A stretch of 29,467 bases of DNA from DYGX01 sp035325905 (GCA_035325905.1 DAOKYY010000040.1:1-29467), one strand, 5' to 3'; positions 7,597 through 16,169 are shown, counted from the first letter of the stretch. Notes: generated by a model from the sequence alone, not told the origin. Translations and numbers: made by a program.

Positions 7597-8043
7597 ATGA
7601 CAAAAGATGAAGTCCGCGAGCTGATTTTGAAGGCCAAGGAAGCCAAAGGCTTGACTTGGGAAGGGATCGGCCAGGAACTGGGCCGTCGCAACGTCGGCGC
7701 CGCGATGATCTGCTACGGTTATGGCGCGGCGGAAAAGGACGAAGCCGAGAAGATCGTCGCCATGTTCGACCTGCCGCAGGAAGCCGCCAAGGCCCTGATG
7801 GCCGCCCCGCACCGCAAGCCGGTTCAGCCCTGGCCGCCGACCGACCCCTTCGTCTACCGCTTCTATGAGATCGTGATGCTCTACGGCCCGGTCTGGAAGG
7901 ATGTCTGCCACGAGCTGTTCGGCGACGGCATCATCAGCGCCATCGACTGCTTCTTCGACATCCAGAAAGTCTACGACGAGCAGAACGTGGCCCGCGCCAA
8001 CTTTGTGTTCCAGGGCAAGTGGCTCGTCTACAAGAAATACTAA
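7597..8043 (+). CDS. cynS: Cyanate hydratase (cyanase)
   Basis: The enzyme catalyses the bicarbonate-dependent breakdown of cyanate to ammonia and CO2 in the cytoplasm. The protein is 148 residues, close to the usual 147-156. The N-terminal helical domain (1-75) is followed by the short catalytic domain. All three catalytic residues of the family are present: Arg88 and Glu91 in VYRFYE, and Ser114 in FGDGIISAI. I chose the ATG at 7597 because GAGGAG lies about ten bases upstream and the product begins MTKDEVRE; an upstream in-frame ATG at 7564 lacks a ribosome site. No carbonic anhydrase gene (cynT) or LysR regulator is adjacent. An HPP-family membrane protein follows 105 bp downstream. Confidence 0.96.
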   Translation: MTKDEVRELILKAKEAKGLTWEGIGQELGRRNVGAAMICYGYGAAEKDEAEKIVAMFDLPQEAAKALMAAPHRKPVQPWPPTDPFVYRFYEIVMLYGPVWKDVCHELFGDGIISAIDCFFDIQKVYDEQNVARANFVFQGKWLVYKKY

Positions 8044-8080
8044 GCCGCCGCTCCGCACCACCATCTGACCTGACTGGATC

Positions 8081-8122
8081 GAAGGGGCACGTCTCGCCAC
8101 CCTGAAAGCGGACGTGCCCTTC
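8081..8122 (+). terminator. Hairpin between cyanase and HPP genes
   Basis: GGGCACGTC pairs with GACGTGCCC across a 17-base loop, with further pairing of flanking GAA and TTC around a one-base bulge. It starts 38 bases after the cyanase stop. No T-run follows, so it may attenuate rather than end transcription. Confidence 0.5.
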
Positions 8123-8148
8123 ATGATACCCCTTCACGGAGGGCTTGT

Positions 8149-8688
8149 ATGTCCGAGACCGTCGCACCATCCTATCTTGAGAAATTCAAAGGCGTTAAAG
8201 TCCGCTCTGGCCTGCCCTACCCAAGCTGGCAGGATGTCGTGATCTCCGGCCTGGGCGGGCTGATTGTTATTTCGCTGTTGCAGCTCATCCAGTACGAGTG
8301 GAATCTGCTTCAGTGCTTCATCGTTCCGTTCGGCGCGACGGCGGTGCTGGTGTTCGCCGCCCCTGCCGCGCCGTTCTCGCAGCCGCGTAACTTCTTCGGA
8401 GGGCATCTGCTCTCCGGCCTGGCCGGGCTGGTCATCTACGCTATCTTCAAGGAATCGACCTGGTGGACCCTGGGGCTGGCAAACGCCCTCGCCATCATGG
8501 CGATGGTCGCCACCAAGACGGTGCACCCGCCGGCCGGCGCGACCTCGCTGCTGCCCGTCCTGGGCGGGATCACCGATTTCGACTGGCTGCTCTCACCGGT
8601 GCTGGTCGGCTGCCTGATCGTGCTGGTGGTCAGCCTGGTGTACAACAACATCTGGGCCAAGCGTCGCTTCCCAAGTTTCTGGGTATAG
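8149..8688 (+). CDS. HPP-family integral membrane protein (possible nitrite/cyanate permease)
   Basis: This 179-residue protein has about five hydrophobic spans (near residues 29-47, 55-72, 84-100, 106-123 and 147-166) and the family-defining HPPAGA motif at 126-131. The other HPP block, FIVPFGATAVLVF followed by FSQPRNFFGGH, is also present. HPP proteins of cyanobacteria and chloroplasts have been linked to nitrite transport. With cyanase just upstream on the same strand, a role in entry of a small nitrogen anion (nitrite or cyanate) is a reasonable inference, not shown by sequence. An ACGGAGGG ribosome site precedes the ATG. No ABC-type cyanate transporter (cynABD) is present. Confidence 0.88.
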   Translation: MSETVAPSYLEKFKGVKVRSGLPYPSWQDVVISGLGGLIVISLLQLIQYEWNLLQCFIVPFGATAVLVFAAPAAPFSQPRNFFGGHLLSGLAGLVIYAIFKESTWWTLGLANALAIMAMVATKTVHPPAGATSLLPVLGGITDFDWLLSPVLVGCLIVLVVSLVYNNIWAKRRFPSFWV

Positions 8689-8748
8689 CCGCCGTCACGC
8701 GCTCCGACGAAGAAGCCGAGGCGCGCCAATGAGTGCGTATTCTCCGAG

Positions 8749-8768
8749 GGGCGCAGCTTGCTGCGCCC
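8749..8768 (+). terminator. Hairpin downstream of the HPP gene
   Basis: A perfect 8-bp stem (GGGCGCAG with CTGCGCCC) closes the tetraloop CTTG 60 bases after the HPP stop. There is no following T-run. It probably separates the cyanase/HPP pair from the two-component genes. Confidence 0.5.
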
Positions 8769-8881
8769 GCTGGCTGAAAAGCCTCGACGAGCGAGCGGCC
8801 ATTGCAAACGGCCATCTGTGAAGGCGGTCACAGCCGGGATACAATACAAATAATCTCTTTATCAGTGGAGGCGGTGCAACC

Positions 8882-9985
8882 GTGTTACTGAACGTGCTGG
8901 ATACGCTGCCGGTAGGCGTCTTTATCCTCGACGGTGAGTTTCGCGTGATCCGGGTTAATACCCGGATGGCCGAGTTTTTGGGCATTCCGCGCGACGAGCT
9001 GTTGGGGCAGGACAAACGCTGGCTGGTCCAGGAGCGGATTTCGCCCCTGATGGAGCGATCGGCGGATTTCCGCCAGCGGGTGCTGGCGACATATGACCAG
9101 AACGCCTATGTCGAGCGTTTCGTGTGCCACCTGCTGCCGGGCGAAGGCCGCGAGGAGCGCTGGCTGGAGCATTACAGCCAGCCCGTGCGCCAGGATGACG
9201 AGGTGTGCGGGCGCGCCGAGGTCTACCTCGACGTGACGGAGCGGATCCAGGCGGAGCAGGAGATCAACTGGATTTCCACCCAGTTCATGCAGGTGCAAGA
9301 GCGCGAGAAGGCGCGCATCGCCAGCAACCTGCACAACCAGCTGGGGCAGTCCGTGATCGCGCTGCGCTTCTCGCTCGAAAATCTGCACGCTACGCTGAGC
9401 GACCACGACAACCTAAGCGATGTGAAAGACCGGCTAGCGCAAATTATCCGCCGCGCGGAAGAGGTCGGCGGCGAGATCAGCCGCATCTCCAGCGACCTGC
9501 TGCCGTCCACGCTCAAGCCGTTCGGCATCGAGGAAACGCTGGCCTGGATGGCAGGCTGCTACAAGTCGCTCTATGGCATCACGGTCGACTGCCAGTTCTT
9601 CGGCATGCAGAACAAGCGGTTCGCGCCGGAGATTGAGGTCGTGCTTTTCCGCTTTTTCCAGGAAGGGCTGAACAACGTCGTCAAGCACGCCCAGGCCGGG
9701 CAGGTCGAGTGCCGGCTGATCTTTAACCACCCCCGGCTGATTGCCATGATCCAGGACCACGGGCGGGGCTTTGACCCGGCGCACCTCCAGATGGGCACGG
9801 GCCTGCGGATCATGCAGCAGCGGGTGACGGAGCTGGGCGGTACGCTCAAAATCAGGTCGCAGGTCAACAGCGGCACGGTTCTGCGCGTGGTCCTTCCCAA
9901 CGCCGGCCCGGTCAGCAGCCCGCCGCCCTTTGAGGGCGGGCAGACGCTTATCGACGTAGCGGCGCTGGCGAGCCTGTCCCGGTGA
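8882..9985 (+). CDS. Soluble PAS-domain sensor histidine kinase (HisKA_3 / NarL-partner class)
   Basis: This 367-residue kinase has no membrane spans. Residues 1-120 form a PAS domain (VFILDGEFRVIRVNTRMAEFLG, ending YLDVTERIQ). The dimerisation helix carries the phospho-acceptor His151 in EKARIASNLHNQLGQ. The ATPase domain shows the N box FFQEGLNNVVKHA, G1 DHGRGFDP and G2 GTGLRIMQQRVTELGG. The usual acidic residue after the histidine (HDxxxQ) is Asn152, while Gln156 is kept. The start is a GTG with GGAGG nine bases upstream. A response regulator gene follows 26 bp later. The sensed signal is unknown; PAS suggests a cytosolic cue. Confidence 0.88.
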   Translation: MLLNVLDTLPVGVFILDGEFRVIRVNTRMAEFLGIPRDELLGQDKRWLVQERISPLMERSADFRQRVLATYDQNAYVERFVCHLLPGEGREERWLEHYSQPVRQDDEVCGRAEVYLDVTERIQAEQEINWISTQFMQVQEREKARIASNLHNQLGQSVIALRFSLENLHATLSDHDNLSDVKDRLAQIIRRAEEVGGEISRISSDLLPSTLKPFGIEETLAWMAGCYKSLYGITVDCQFFGMQNKRFAPEIEVVLFRFFQEGLNNVVKHAQAGQVECRLIFNHPRLIAMIQDHGRGFDPAHLQMGTGLRIMQQRVTELGGTLKIRSQVNSGTVLRVVLPNAGPVSSPPPFEGGQTLIDVAALASLSR

Positions 9986-10011
9986 GCCAGTCGCCATTCA
10001 AAGGATGAAGT

Positions 10012-10755
10012 ATGCCTGGCACGGCCCAACACCAGCGAAGCATCACCGTGGTTCTGGTCGACGATCACCCGCTGATCCGCGAGGGGCTGGCGGCGATTGT
10101 CGACTCGCAGCCGGATATGCAGGTGATCGGGCAGGCGTCGGACAGCAACGAGGCATTGCTGGTCATCCGCAAGCGGTTGCCCGACGTGGTGCTGCTCGAC
10201 ATCTCGCTGCCCGGCGTCAGCGGGCTGGGGCTGGTCGGGCAGATCCGGGCCTGCGCCACGCCGGACCGGCCGATCCGGGTCGTGATCGTGACGATGTACA
10301 ACCGCGAGAGCGTGGTCGTCCGGGCGCTGAACGCGGGCGCGGTCGGCTTTGTGACCAAGACCTCGCCCAGCGCGGAAGTCATCCAGGCGGTTCGCAGCGC
10401 GGCCAGGGGCAACTACTACTTGAGCCAGGACATCTCCAACCGGGTGATCCAGGAATATCTGAGGAGCAATCAGGCCCCGGTCTTTAACTCGCATTATGAT
10501 CTGCTCACCGAGCGCGAGCAGGAGATTCTTCACCTGCTGGTCGGCGGGCAGCCGAACCGCGCCATCGCCGAGCTGCTGTGCATCAGCCCGGCAACGGTGG
10601 CGAAACACCGCGCGAATATCATGGAAAAGCTCGACGTGCACAGCTTCCGCGAGCTGATCCGGTACGCAGTGCAGATCGGATTGATCGACCGCGACCCGGA
10701 CGCTCCGCTCGACGGCCTGGACGACGAAACGCTCTACCCCGGCGCAGACCAGTAG
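10012..10755 (+). CDS. NarL/FixJ-family DNA-binding response regulator
   Basis: This 247-residue protein has an N-terminal receiver domain (10-130) with the acidic pair Asp17-Asp18, phospho-acceptor Asp63 in VVLLDISLP, Thr94 and Lys116 in GFVTKTS. A C-terminal LuxR-type helix-turn-helix follows (about 165-230; LTEREQEILHLLVGG, then PNRAIAELLCISPATVAKHR). All receiver residues needed for phosphorylation are intact. AAAGGATGA precedes the ATG. It is the cognate partner of the upstream kinase by adjacency and class. Target genes are not apparent; the neighbouring unknown gene is one candidate. Confidence 0.93.
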   Translation: MPGTAQHQRSITVVLVDDHPLIREGLAAIVDSQPDMQVIGQASDSNEALLVIRKRLPDVVLLDISLPGVSGLGLVGQIRACATPDRPIRVVIVTMYNRESVVVRALNAGAVGFVTKTSPSAEVIQAVRSAARGNYYLSQDISNRVIQEYLRSNQAPVFNSHYDLLTEREQEILHLLVGGQPNRAIAELLCISPATVAKHRANIMEKLDVHSFRELIRYAVQIGLIDRDPDAPLDGLDDETLYPGADQ

Positions 10756-10815
10756 CCTGCGCCGGACATCCCTCTTATCCTGCTTCATTCCATTTCCCGA
10801 AACGGACCCCCTCTC

Positions 10816-11523
10816 ATGCCCCTGGATCATTACTGGACCCGCCAGAACAGCCGCTACCCGCGCTGCGTCGATGGCCGGCCGGTCGCGGCGATCGTGGCGC
10901 GCGCTGGGAGCGAGTGGATTGTGCGGCGGCGCGGGCCGAGCGCCTGGCGCGACCTCGGCCCGCAGTTCCCCGGCGCGACGCTGCTGTTTGTCCGCGCGCT
11001 GGAAGAGCTGGCCGGGCTGCCGCGCCTGCCTGCCTTTGACCTGGCGGAGCGCGCCTCGCGGCGGGCCGGGCTGGAATGCGCCTTTCATATTGACGACAAG
11101 CTCGGCGAGCACGGCGCGGATCGGCTGGACGACGCGGGGCTGGTGGACCTGGCGGCGCATTATCGCGGGGGCTGCGGCTACGCGCAGGTGGTCTGGGGCG
11201 ACGAGATCGGCGCCGTGATCGAAGTGGCGCGGGGGCGCGGCTGGCGCTTCTACGTCTCAGCCGGTCCGCATTCCGAGCAAGGCGCGACCATCAACCGGGT
11301 GCGCGGCACGACGTTCAACGCGACGCGCGCCGCGCGCGAAGGCGCCGGTCACTTCAATCTGGACGTTGCGGAAGCCCGCGCTGTGTTCGACCACCTGGAA
11401 GCCCTGCTGGGCCGTCCGGGGTTCGCCCCTGGCGCGCAAGCGTGGCTGGAAGCGAGCTACCGCGCCGTGATCGCGCAGTTGGGCGGCGTGCGCGCGCCTG
11501 AAGACGTAGGCGAGCGGCGCTAG
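10816..11523 (+). CDS. Uncharacterised protein
   Basis: This is a 235-residue frame with strong GC-rich codon bias, no signal peptide and no membrane span; I recognise no family. The sequence is rich in Arg, Ala and Gly and contains a central segment with FHIDDKLGEHGADRLDD (about residues 93-109) and an RGGCGYAQVVWGDEIG stretch after it. It lies 60 bp downstream of the response regulator on the same strand, so it may share its transcript, although the ribosome site is weak. The frame is the only one of substance here apart from antisense shadows. A function should not be assigned. Confidence 0.6.
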   Translation: MPLDHYWTRQNSRYPRCVDGRPVAAIVARAGSEWIVRRRGPSAWRDLGPQFPGATLLFVRALEELAGLPRLPAFDLAERASRRAGLECAFHIDDKLGEHGADRLDDAGLVDLAAHYRGGCGYAQVVWGDEIGAVIEVARGRGWRFYVSAGPHSEQGATINRVRGTTFNATRAAREGAGHFNLDVAEARAVFDHLEALLGRPGFAPGAQAWLEASYRAVIAQLGGVRAPEDVGERR

Positions 11524-11587
11524 AGGCCGTGATGAACTTCGCTGGCAGGCTTCCGGTTCATCCTCCTATCCTTTCAGCCTTCGGCCG

Positions 11588-11623
11588 GCGCTCCTTCCCC
11601 CAGGACGAGGGAAGGAAAAGCGC
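11588..11623 (+). terminator. Terminator-like hairpin after the uncharacterised gene
   Basis: TCCTTCCC pairs with GGGAAGGA over a 9-base loop, and flanking GCGC boxes can extend the stem around an AAA bulge. There is no strong T-run directly after the stem. Confidence 0.35.
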
Positions 11624-11805
11624 GGAGTGACGACTCTCCCCTTATTTAGGGGCAAAGGGCCAGGATCGCGCGCTCGCCTTCAGGCGTGGACAGCACGCGC
11701 GAAGGCCCTGCGCTGGCACAAGACTACGGCCTAATGCCTCGGATACTCGAAGTCACTACGGCGCACCGCGCCTGCTGCTTTCCCGCATGTATTCCCTACT
11801 TCGCC

Positions 11806-11834
11806 TGGGCACAACCGTGCCGTTCGGCTACAAT
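11806..11834 (+). promoter_or_regulatory. Possible sigma70 promoter of the phosphodiesterase gene
   Basis: TGGGCA (11806-11811, four of six to consensus) is followed by a 17-bp spacer and TACAAT (11829-11834). The leader would be about 67 bases. Confidence 0.35.
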
Positions 11835-11907
11835 GGGCGCCACGCCAAACGGGAGATGGGCCGCGCGGGGAAGATTTCAGCGCCTATAAGGCGCAGGGAG
11901 AAAACTT

Positions 11908-13848
11908 GTGAAAAACCACGTGAGGCAATATCTGGTAGGGCTTCTCTGTTTGGCGCTTGCGGTCGGGTTTGCGGCCCCGTCTGTGTCTGTCCTCGCGCCC
12001 GCCAGCGCAGCATCCGGCGAGCGCGTCCTGGTCGTGATTTCAGACGGGATGCGCCATGACCTGATGAAGCGGTTCGTCGCGGACGGCGTCATGCCGGCCT
12101 ACGCCGAGATTCTCGCCACCGGCGCTGAAGCCGATGGCGGGATGATCCCCAATGTCCCGGCCAACTCCGGCCCCGGCTGGGCTGCGCTGATCACCGGAGC
12201 GTCGCCTGCCGTGAATGGGGTCACGAACAACACCTTTCACGACAACACGCAGCCGGTTAGCCCGTGGGGCGTCAGCGCGTGGACCGCAGGGGTGAACCAG
12301 GCCGAGACCATCCTGGACGCGGCGGAAGATGCGGGCCTGACGGTCATGTCGCTGGGCGTGCAGACCTTCGACACGGCGAGCATCCCGACCGGTGTCGTGA
12401 TGGACTCGTATCCAGACTGGTCTACCGGGCGTGGCATCGTCGCCAACTACGAGGTTCCGCTCCAGTGGACTGACCTGCTCGCCACCGGGCCGTACCTCTC
12501 CAATACGGTGGTCGAGTTCGTTGAAGCCGAGGGCTGGACTAACGCGCCTGACAGCTTCAGCCCTGCCCAAGAAGCGCCGCTTGCGATGCTGGCGTTCAGT
12601 GGGACGCCCGTCGATTACCTGCTGTACATTTTCGACAGCACGGATGACGGAACGACGAACTATGACCGCGTCATGGTCGCGCCGGGCAAGGACGCGGCAG
12701 AGGGAACGGCCATCGTCGGCGTCGGGGAATGGTCAGAGGATATTCCGGCGACAGTGGATGATGTGGCGGGCGGCTTCTACGTCAAGCTGCTGGAGCTGGC
12801 GCCGGACCTCTCTCAGTTCCGCCTGTACTTCACGCCGGTGACGCGCGCCCGGGCCTGGCCGGAGAGTGTCGAGGAGGACGTTGTCGCGAATTTCGACGCG
12901 ATCAAGCCCATCGACTACTCGCCCTACATCCTGGGCATGATCGACGCTGAGACGTTCGTCGAGCAGCAGATCGACAACGCCGAGCTGCTCGGCCAGGAGA
13001 TTTATCCGTACCTGATCCGGACCTACGAGCCTGACCTGGTGCTCGCGGGGAGCGAGGCGACCGACGCCATCCAGCACCGGTTCCTCTCGCTTGCCATCGA
13101 AGGCAGCGACCAATACGACGCGGAAAACGGCCCTGCCTACTACGGCTATCTCGAAGCCGCCTACCGCGCCACGGATGACTTCGTGCGTGCCCTGTGGGAC
13201 GAGATGCCGGATGCGCATGTTTTCGTCACCTCTGATCACGGGTTCCACAGCACGGGGATGGCTATCAACGCCAACCTGGTCCTTGAATCGATCGGCCTCT
13301 ACAACCCGGCTGACCCGGCCAGCAGCCAGGTGGTCGCGTTTGGGGCAGGGGGCTTGTTGCAGGTCTATATCAAGGTCGTCGGGCGCAATCCTGATGGCGT
13401 CGTGGCGGAGGAAGACTACGAGCTGCTGCGGGAGCAGATCGTGAGCGCCTTCGAGGACCTGGGGCCGGACGTGATCGACCGGGCGCTGCTGAAGGAAGAA
13501 ACCGAGTCGATCCCGATCACGGACGAGGTTTCGTGGAACATGCTCCACCCCGATCGCACTGGGGATGTCGTGGTCTTCTCGAAGCCCCCGTACCAGTTCG
13601 ACGCGGCGATGGCGGGCGAAGTGACCGCACCGACGCCGATCTACGGGCAGCACGGGTTTTTGCCGACTAGCCCTGAGTCGCGGTCGGTGTTCGCGGCTGC
13701 GGGTCCGACAATTGATCAGGGGATCGTGATCGGCCCCGTTACCGCGATGGACCTGGCACCCACCGTGGCGGCGATCCTGGGCATTGACGTCCCCGCGCAA
13801 GCGCAGGGGAGTGTGCTGCCGATGCTGCTTGAGCCGGTAACTGGCTAG
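11908..13848 (+). CDS. Exported alkaline-phosphatase-superfamily phosphodiesterase (PF01663-like)
   Basis: This 646-residue protein starts with a signal peptide (1-35; cleavage around ASA-AS, no lipobox). It belongs to the type I phosphodiesterase / nucleotide pyrophosphatase branch of the AlkP superfamily. The full two-metal set can be followed in the expected order: Asp46 in VISDGM, the nucleophile Ser87 in PANSGPGW, Asp386 and His390 in TDAIQH, Asp443 and His444 in SDHGFH, and His582 in YGQHGF. The substrate is unknown; phosphodiesters or phosphonates are typical. The start is a GTG with AGGGAG upstream. It is a single gene, converging on the GH31 gene, so it is not part of a visible operon. 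Confidence 0.85.
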   Translation: MKNHVRQYLVGLLCLALAVGFAAPSVSVLAPASAASGERVLVVISDGMRHDLMKRFVADGVMPAYAEILATGAEADGGMIPNVPANSGPGWAALITGASPAVNGVTNNTFHDNTQPVSPWGVSAWTAGVNQAETILDAAEDAGLTVMSLGVQTFDTASIPTGVVMDSYPDWSTGRGIVANYEVPLQWTDLLATGPYLSNTVVEFVEAEGWTNAPDSFSPAQEAPLAMLAFSGTPVDYLLYIFDSTDDGTTNYDRVMVAPGKDAAEGTAIVGVGEWSEDIPATVDDVAGGFYVKLLELAPDLSQFRLYFTPVTRARAWPESVEEDVVANFDAIKPIDYSPYILGMIDAETFVEQQIDNAELLGQEIYPYLIRTYEPDLVLAGSEATDAIQHRFLSLAIEGSDQYDAENGPAYYGYLEAAYRATDDFVRALWDEMPDAHVFVTSDHGFHSTGMAINANLVLESIGLYNPADPASSQVVAFGAGGLLQVYIKVVGRNPDGVVAEEDYELLREQIVSAFEDLGPDVIDRALLKEETESIPITDEVSWNMLHPDRTGDVVVFSKPPYQFDAAMAGEVTAPTPIYGQHGFLPTSPESRSVFAAAGPTIDQGIVIGPVTAMDLAPTVAAILGIDVPAQAQGSVLPMLLEPVTG

Positions 13849-13872
13849 AATTCGTCACTTGCAGAACAAAAT

Positions 13873-13902
13873 GGGCTGGCGGCGGTTGGTTGCTGCCAGC
13901 CC
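13873..13902 (-). terminator. Terminator between convergent phosphodiesterase and GH31 genes
   Basis: An 11-bp stem (GGGCTGGC arm, one G-U pair) closes an 8-base loop. On the minus strand it is followed by ATTTTGTT, so it serves best as the end of the GH31 operon, 8 bases after the stop codon. It can also act on plus-strand transcripts 24 bases beyond the phosphodiesterase stop. Confidence 0.72.
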
Positions 13903-13910
13903 TACCCACG

Positions 13911-16169
13911 TCAAGCGAGGGAGTTTCCTTCCGCGCCCGCCGCCAGCGCAAGCGGAAGCGCCGCCCCGGCCCGCACGAAGACCGGGATGCGATCCAGCGG
14001 CACGGCTACCTCAATCGTTCGCGGGCCGGTGAGCCGCTCGCCGGTCCAGAAATCGATCCAGTCCCCCTGCGGCAGGGCGACGGGCCAGCTCTCAGCGCCA
14101 GGCTCGACGACCGGGCAGACCAGCAAATCGCGCCCAAAGAAATAGTGGTATGGCGAGGCTTGCCTGTCCCACAGTGCCAGCGCGCGCATCATTGGCTCTC
14201 CGGTGCGGGCCGCGTGTTGCGCTTCCCGCCAGATATACGGCATCAGCCGGTGCCGCAGCTGCACGAGCGCACGAAAGATCGGCACGATCCGCTCGTCGCC
14301 GGTTTGCCGCTGTATATTCCAGGGCGTGCGGTCGTGGCACGGCTCGCGGTGATGGTTGAACTCGGAGTGGTACTGCATCAGCGGGCTGAACACCGCCATC
14401 GCCGCGCTGCGCAGATATAGCTCTGCCGGCGGTAGCTCCCCGCTGAAGCCGCCGAGGTCCCACGTCCAGAAGGGAATCCCTGAAATCCCGGCGGACAGCC
14501 CGGCCAGGATCGAGTGACGGAAAGCGTCCCAGGTGGAATTTTCGTCTCCGGCCCAGTGTGCGGGCGACCGCTGCGACCCGACGAACCCGGCCCGGCTGAA
14601 GGTCAGCGCGTCCCCGCGGCGCTGCTCGCTGGCGAACTGATAATAGGCTTCGGTGTAAAGCTGCGGATACACGTTCACCAGCTCGTCGCCGCGCCGTCCG
14701 TCGTAGAAGCGCGTGTCGCTGCCCCAAAGGTGCTCGCCGCCATCCGTCTTGAACCCGTCGATTTCCAGGTCCTCAAGCAGATAAGCGCGCTTTTGCAGCC
14801 ACCACTCCCGCGCGGCGGGGTTCGTGACATCCCACAAATAGCTGCCGCGAAACCACAGCGGGCGCACGGTGTACAGGTTGCCGTCCGCTTCTCTGACCCC
14901 GAAGCCCTGTTGCTCGAAGTATTCCCGGTCGGCGTCATGCTGGGGATGCGCGCCATCAATCGCCTTGAGCACGGGGATTTGCCACAGCACAACGCGGATA
15001 TTGTGCGCGTGCAGCCAGCCAATCATTTCTCTCGGGTTGGGCCACTTGCCGTCCGGCGGAAACGTGAAATCTTCGTAGCGCGGCGCGGCGTGCCCAGGCA
15101 GAGGGTCGTACTGCGCGTCGTTCCAGATGTAGAACGTCGTCTCGTCGCTCCACGCTTCGATCACGACGACCGCAGGCGCGATCCCATGCGCAAGCGACTG
15201 CTGCACTTCGCGCATAACCCGCTCCTGCGAGTTCCACTCGTTGCTACTTATCCACAGGCCGAAGGCCCACTCCGGCGGCAGGCTGGCCGGGCCGGTCAGC
15301 CGCGCGAACTGCGCGATGATGTCGAGCGGGGAGTCGCCCGTCAGCCAGAGCAAGGACAGGCACTCGTCCGGGCCGAGATCGGCTTCGAGCACCCAGCGGC
15401 TGGAGTGTGTGGCCGCCAGGTCGAACTGCATCCACCGGCTGCTCTCGACGTAGAGGCCATATCCGGCGGACGACAGCATAAATGGGATCGGCAAATACGC
15501 GCGCTTGCCCTGGTTCTTGTACTGCTCGTAGCAGCGAATGTCGAGGATTTCCCCGCGCTGGTTGAGCGCATTGAATCGCTCGCCAAAGCCGAAAAAGGCT
15601 TCGTCCGCTGCGCACGCGAAAGTGACGCGCACCCGCCGCGCGCGCTGCCCATCTGTCAGCCACTCGACGGACTCGACGCGGGGCAGGGGGGTGACTTCGG
15701 GCGGCGCAACCGTCACATCCCGGCGAAGCTGCATCACGGACCGGCCGGATTCGCTTGCTTCCAGCGCGATGCCGCCAGGCTCAAGCTGCCATGCCTCGCC
15801 GCGCAGCGTAAACTGCGGCCCGCGCTGGCCGTCAGCCTCGATCCAGTAGGTGAGCGTGCGGCCCCGCTCAGGAGCGGTCAGTGGCGCGCGCCACAGGTCT
15901 TGCTCGGCCATCGTAATCGATGCCAGCGTGTCCGCGCCGAGGCCCTCGTCCCGATATTCCCAGCCGGAAACGAATGTAGCCGCGACGGACGGACCGGGTG
16001 CGCCGTCGATCCGCGTGTGGACTGTCACCGATCGAGCGGCGCCTTGCGGGCGAGTGATGATGCCGATCGTGAACGGCTCGCCGGCCAGCGGCTCGCGCGG
16101 GAAGCGTTCTTCCGGCTGCTGCATGTAAGGATGCTCGTGGCCGAGCGGCGTGTGGAGGATGTCGACCAT
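13911..16169 (-). CDS. Glycoside hydrolase family 31 (alpha-glucosidase type)
   Basis: This 752-residue enzyme is a retaining alpha-glycosidase of GH31. It has an N-terminal beta-sandwich (to about residue 260), the (beta/alpha)8 barrel, and C-terminal beta domains. The catalytic nucleophile is Asp476 in DGFKTDGGEH, and the acid/base is Asp542 in HWAGDENSTW. No signal peptide is present, so it should act on imported sugars in the cytosol. I chose ATG 16169 because GGAAG lies seven bases upstream; a GTG at 16187 is an alternative. It is the last gene of the ROK/ABC operon. Family 31 includes alpha-1,4- and alpha-1,6-glucosidases, xylosidases and transglucosylases. The local context favours isomaltose or maltose-type substrates. 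Confidence 0.87.
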   Translation of the reverse strand: MVDILHTPLGHEHPYMQQPEERFPREPLAGEPFTIGIITRPQGAARSVTVHTRIDGAPGPSVAATFVSGWEYRDEGLGADTLASITMAEQDLWRAPLTAPERGRTLTYWIEADGQRGPQFTLRGEAWQLEPGGIALEASESGRSVMQLRRDVTVAPPEVTPLPRVESVEWLTDGQRARRVRVTFACAADEAFFGFGERFNALNQRGEILDIRCYEQYKNQGKRAYLPIPFMLSSAGYGLYVESSRWMQFDLAATHSSRWVLEADLGPDECLSLLWLTGDSPLDIIAQFARLTGPASLPPEWAFGLWISSNEWNSQERVMREVQQSLAHGIAPAVVVIEAWSDETTFYIWNDAQYDPLPGHAAPRYEDFTFPPDGKWPNPREMIGWLHAHNIRVVLWQIPVLKAIDGAHPQHDADREYFEQQGFGVREADGNLYTVRPLWFRGSYLWDVTNPAAREWWLQKRAYLLEDLEIDGFKTDGGEHLWGSDTRFYDGRRGDELVNVYPQLYTEAYYQFASEQRRGDALTFSRAGFVGSQRSPAHWAGDENSTWDAFRHSILAGLSAGISGIPFWTWDLGGFSGELPPAELYLRSAAMAVFSPLMQYHSEFNHHREPCHDRTPWNIQRQTGDERIVPIFRALVQLRHRLMPYIWREAQHAARTGEPMMRALALWDRQASPYHYFFGRDLLVCPVVEPGAESWPVALPQGDWIDFWTGERLTGPRTIEVAVPLDRIPVFVRAGAALPLALAAGAEGNSLA

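Larger units (their letters stand above)
11524..11907. other. 384-bp gene-free stretch before the phosphodiesterase gene
   Basis: It contains a terminator-like hairpin near 11588-11623, a small CCCCT/AGGGG hairpin near 11638-11652 and a promoter-like element at 11806-11834. No credible gene or RNA was found. Confidence 0.4.

Noticed and set aside
9571..11160. Minus-strand frame of 529 codons opposite the kinase, regulator and unknown gene
   Set aside because: Composition is typical of a shadow frame. The plus strand shows intact HisKA_3, receiver and LuxR motifs.
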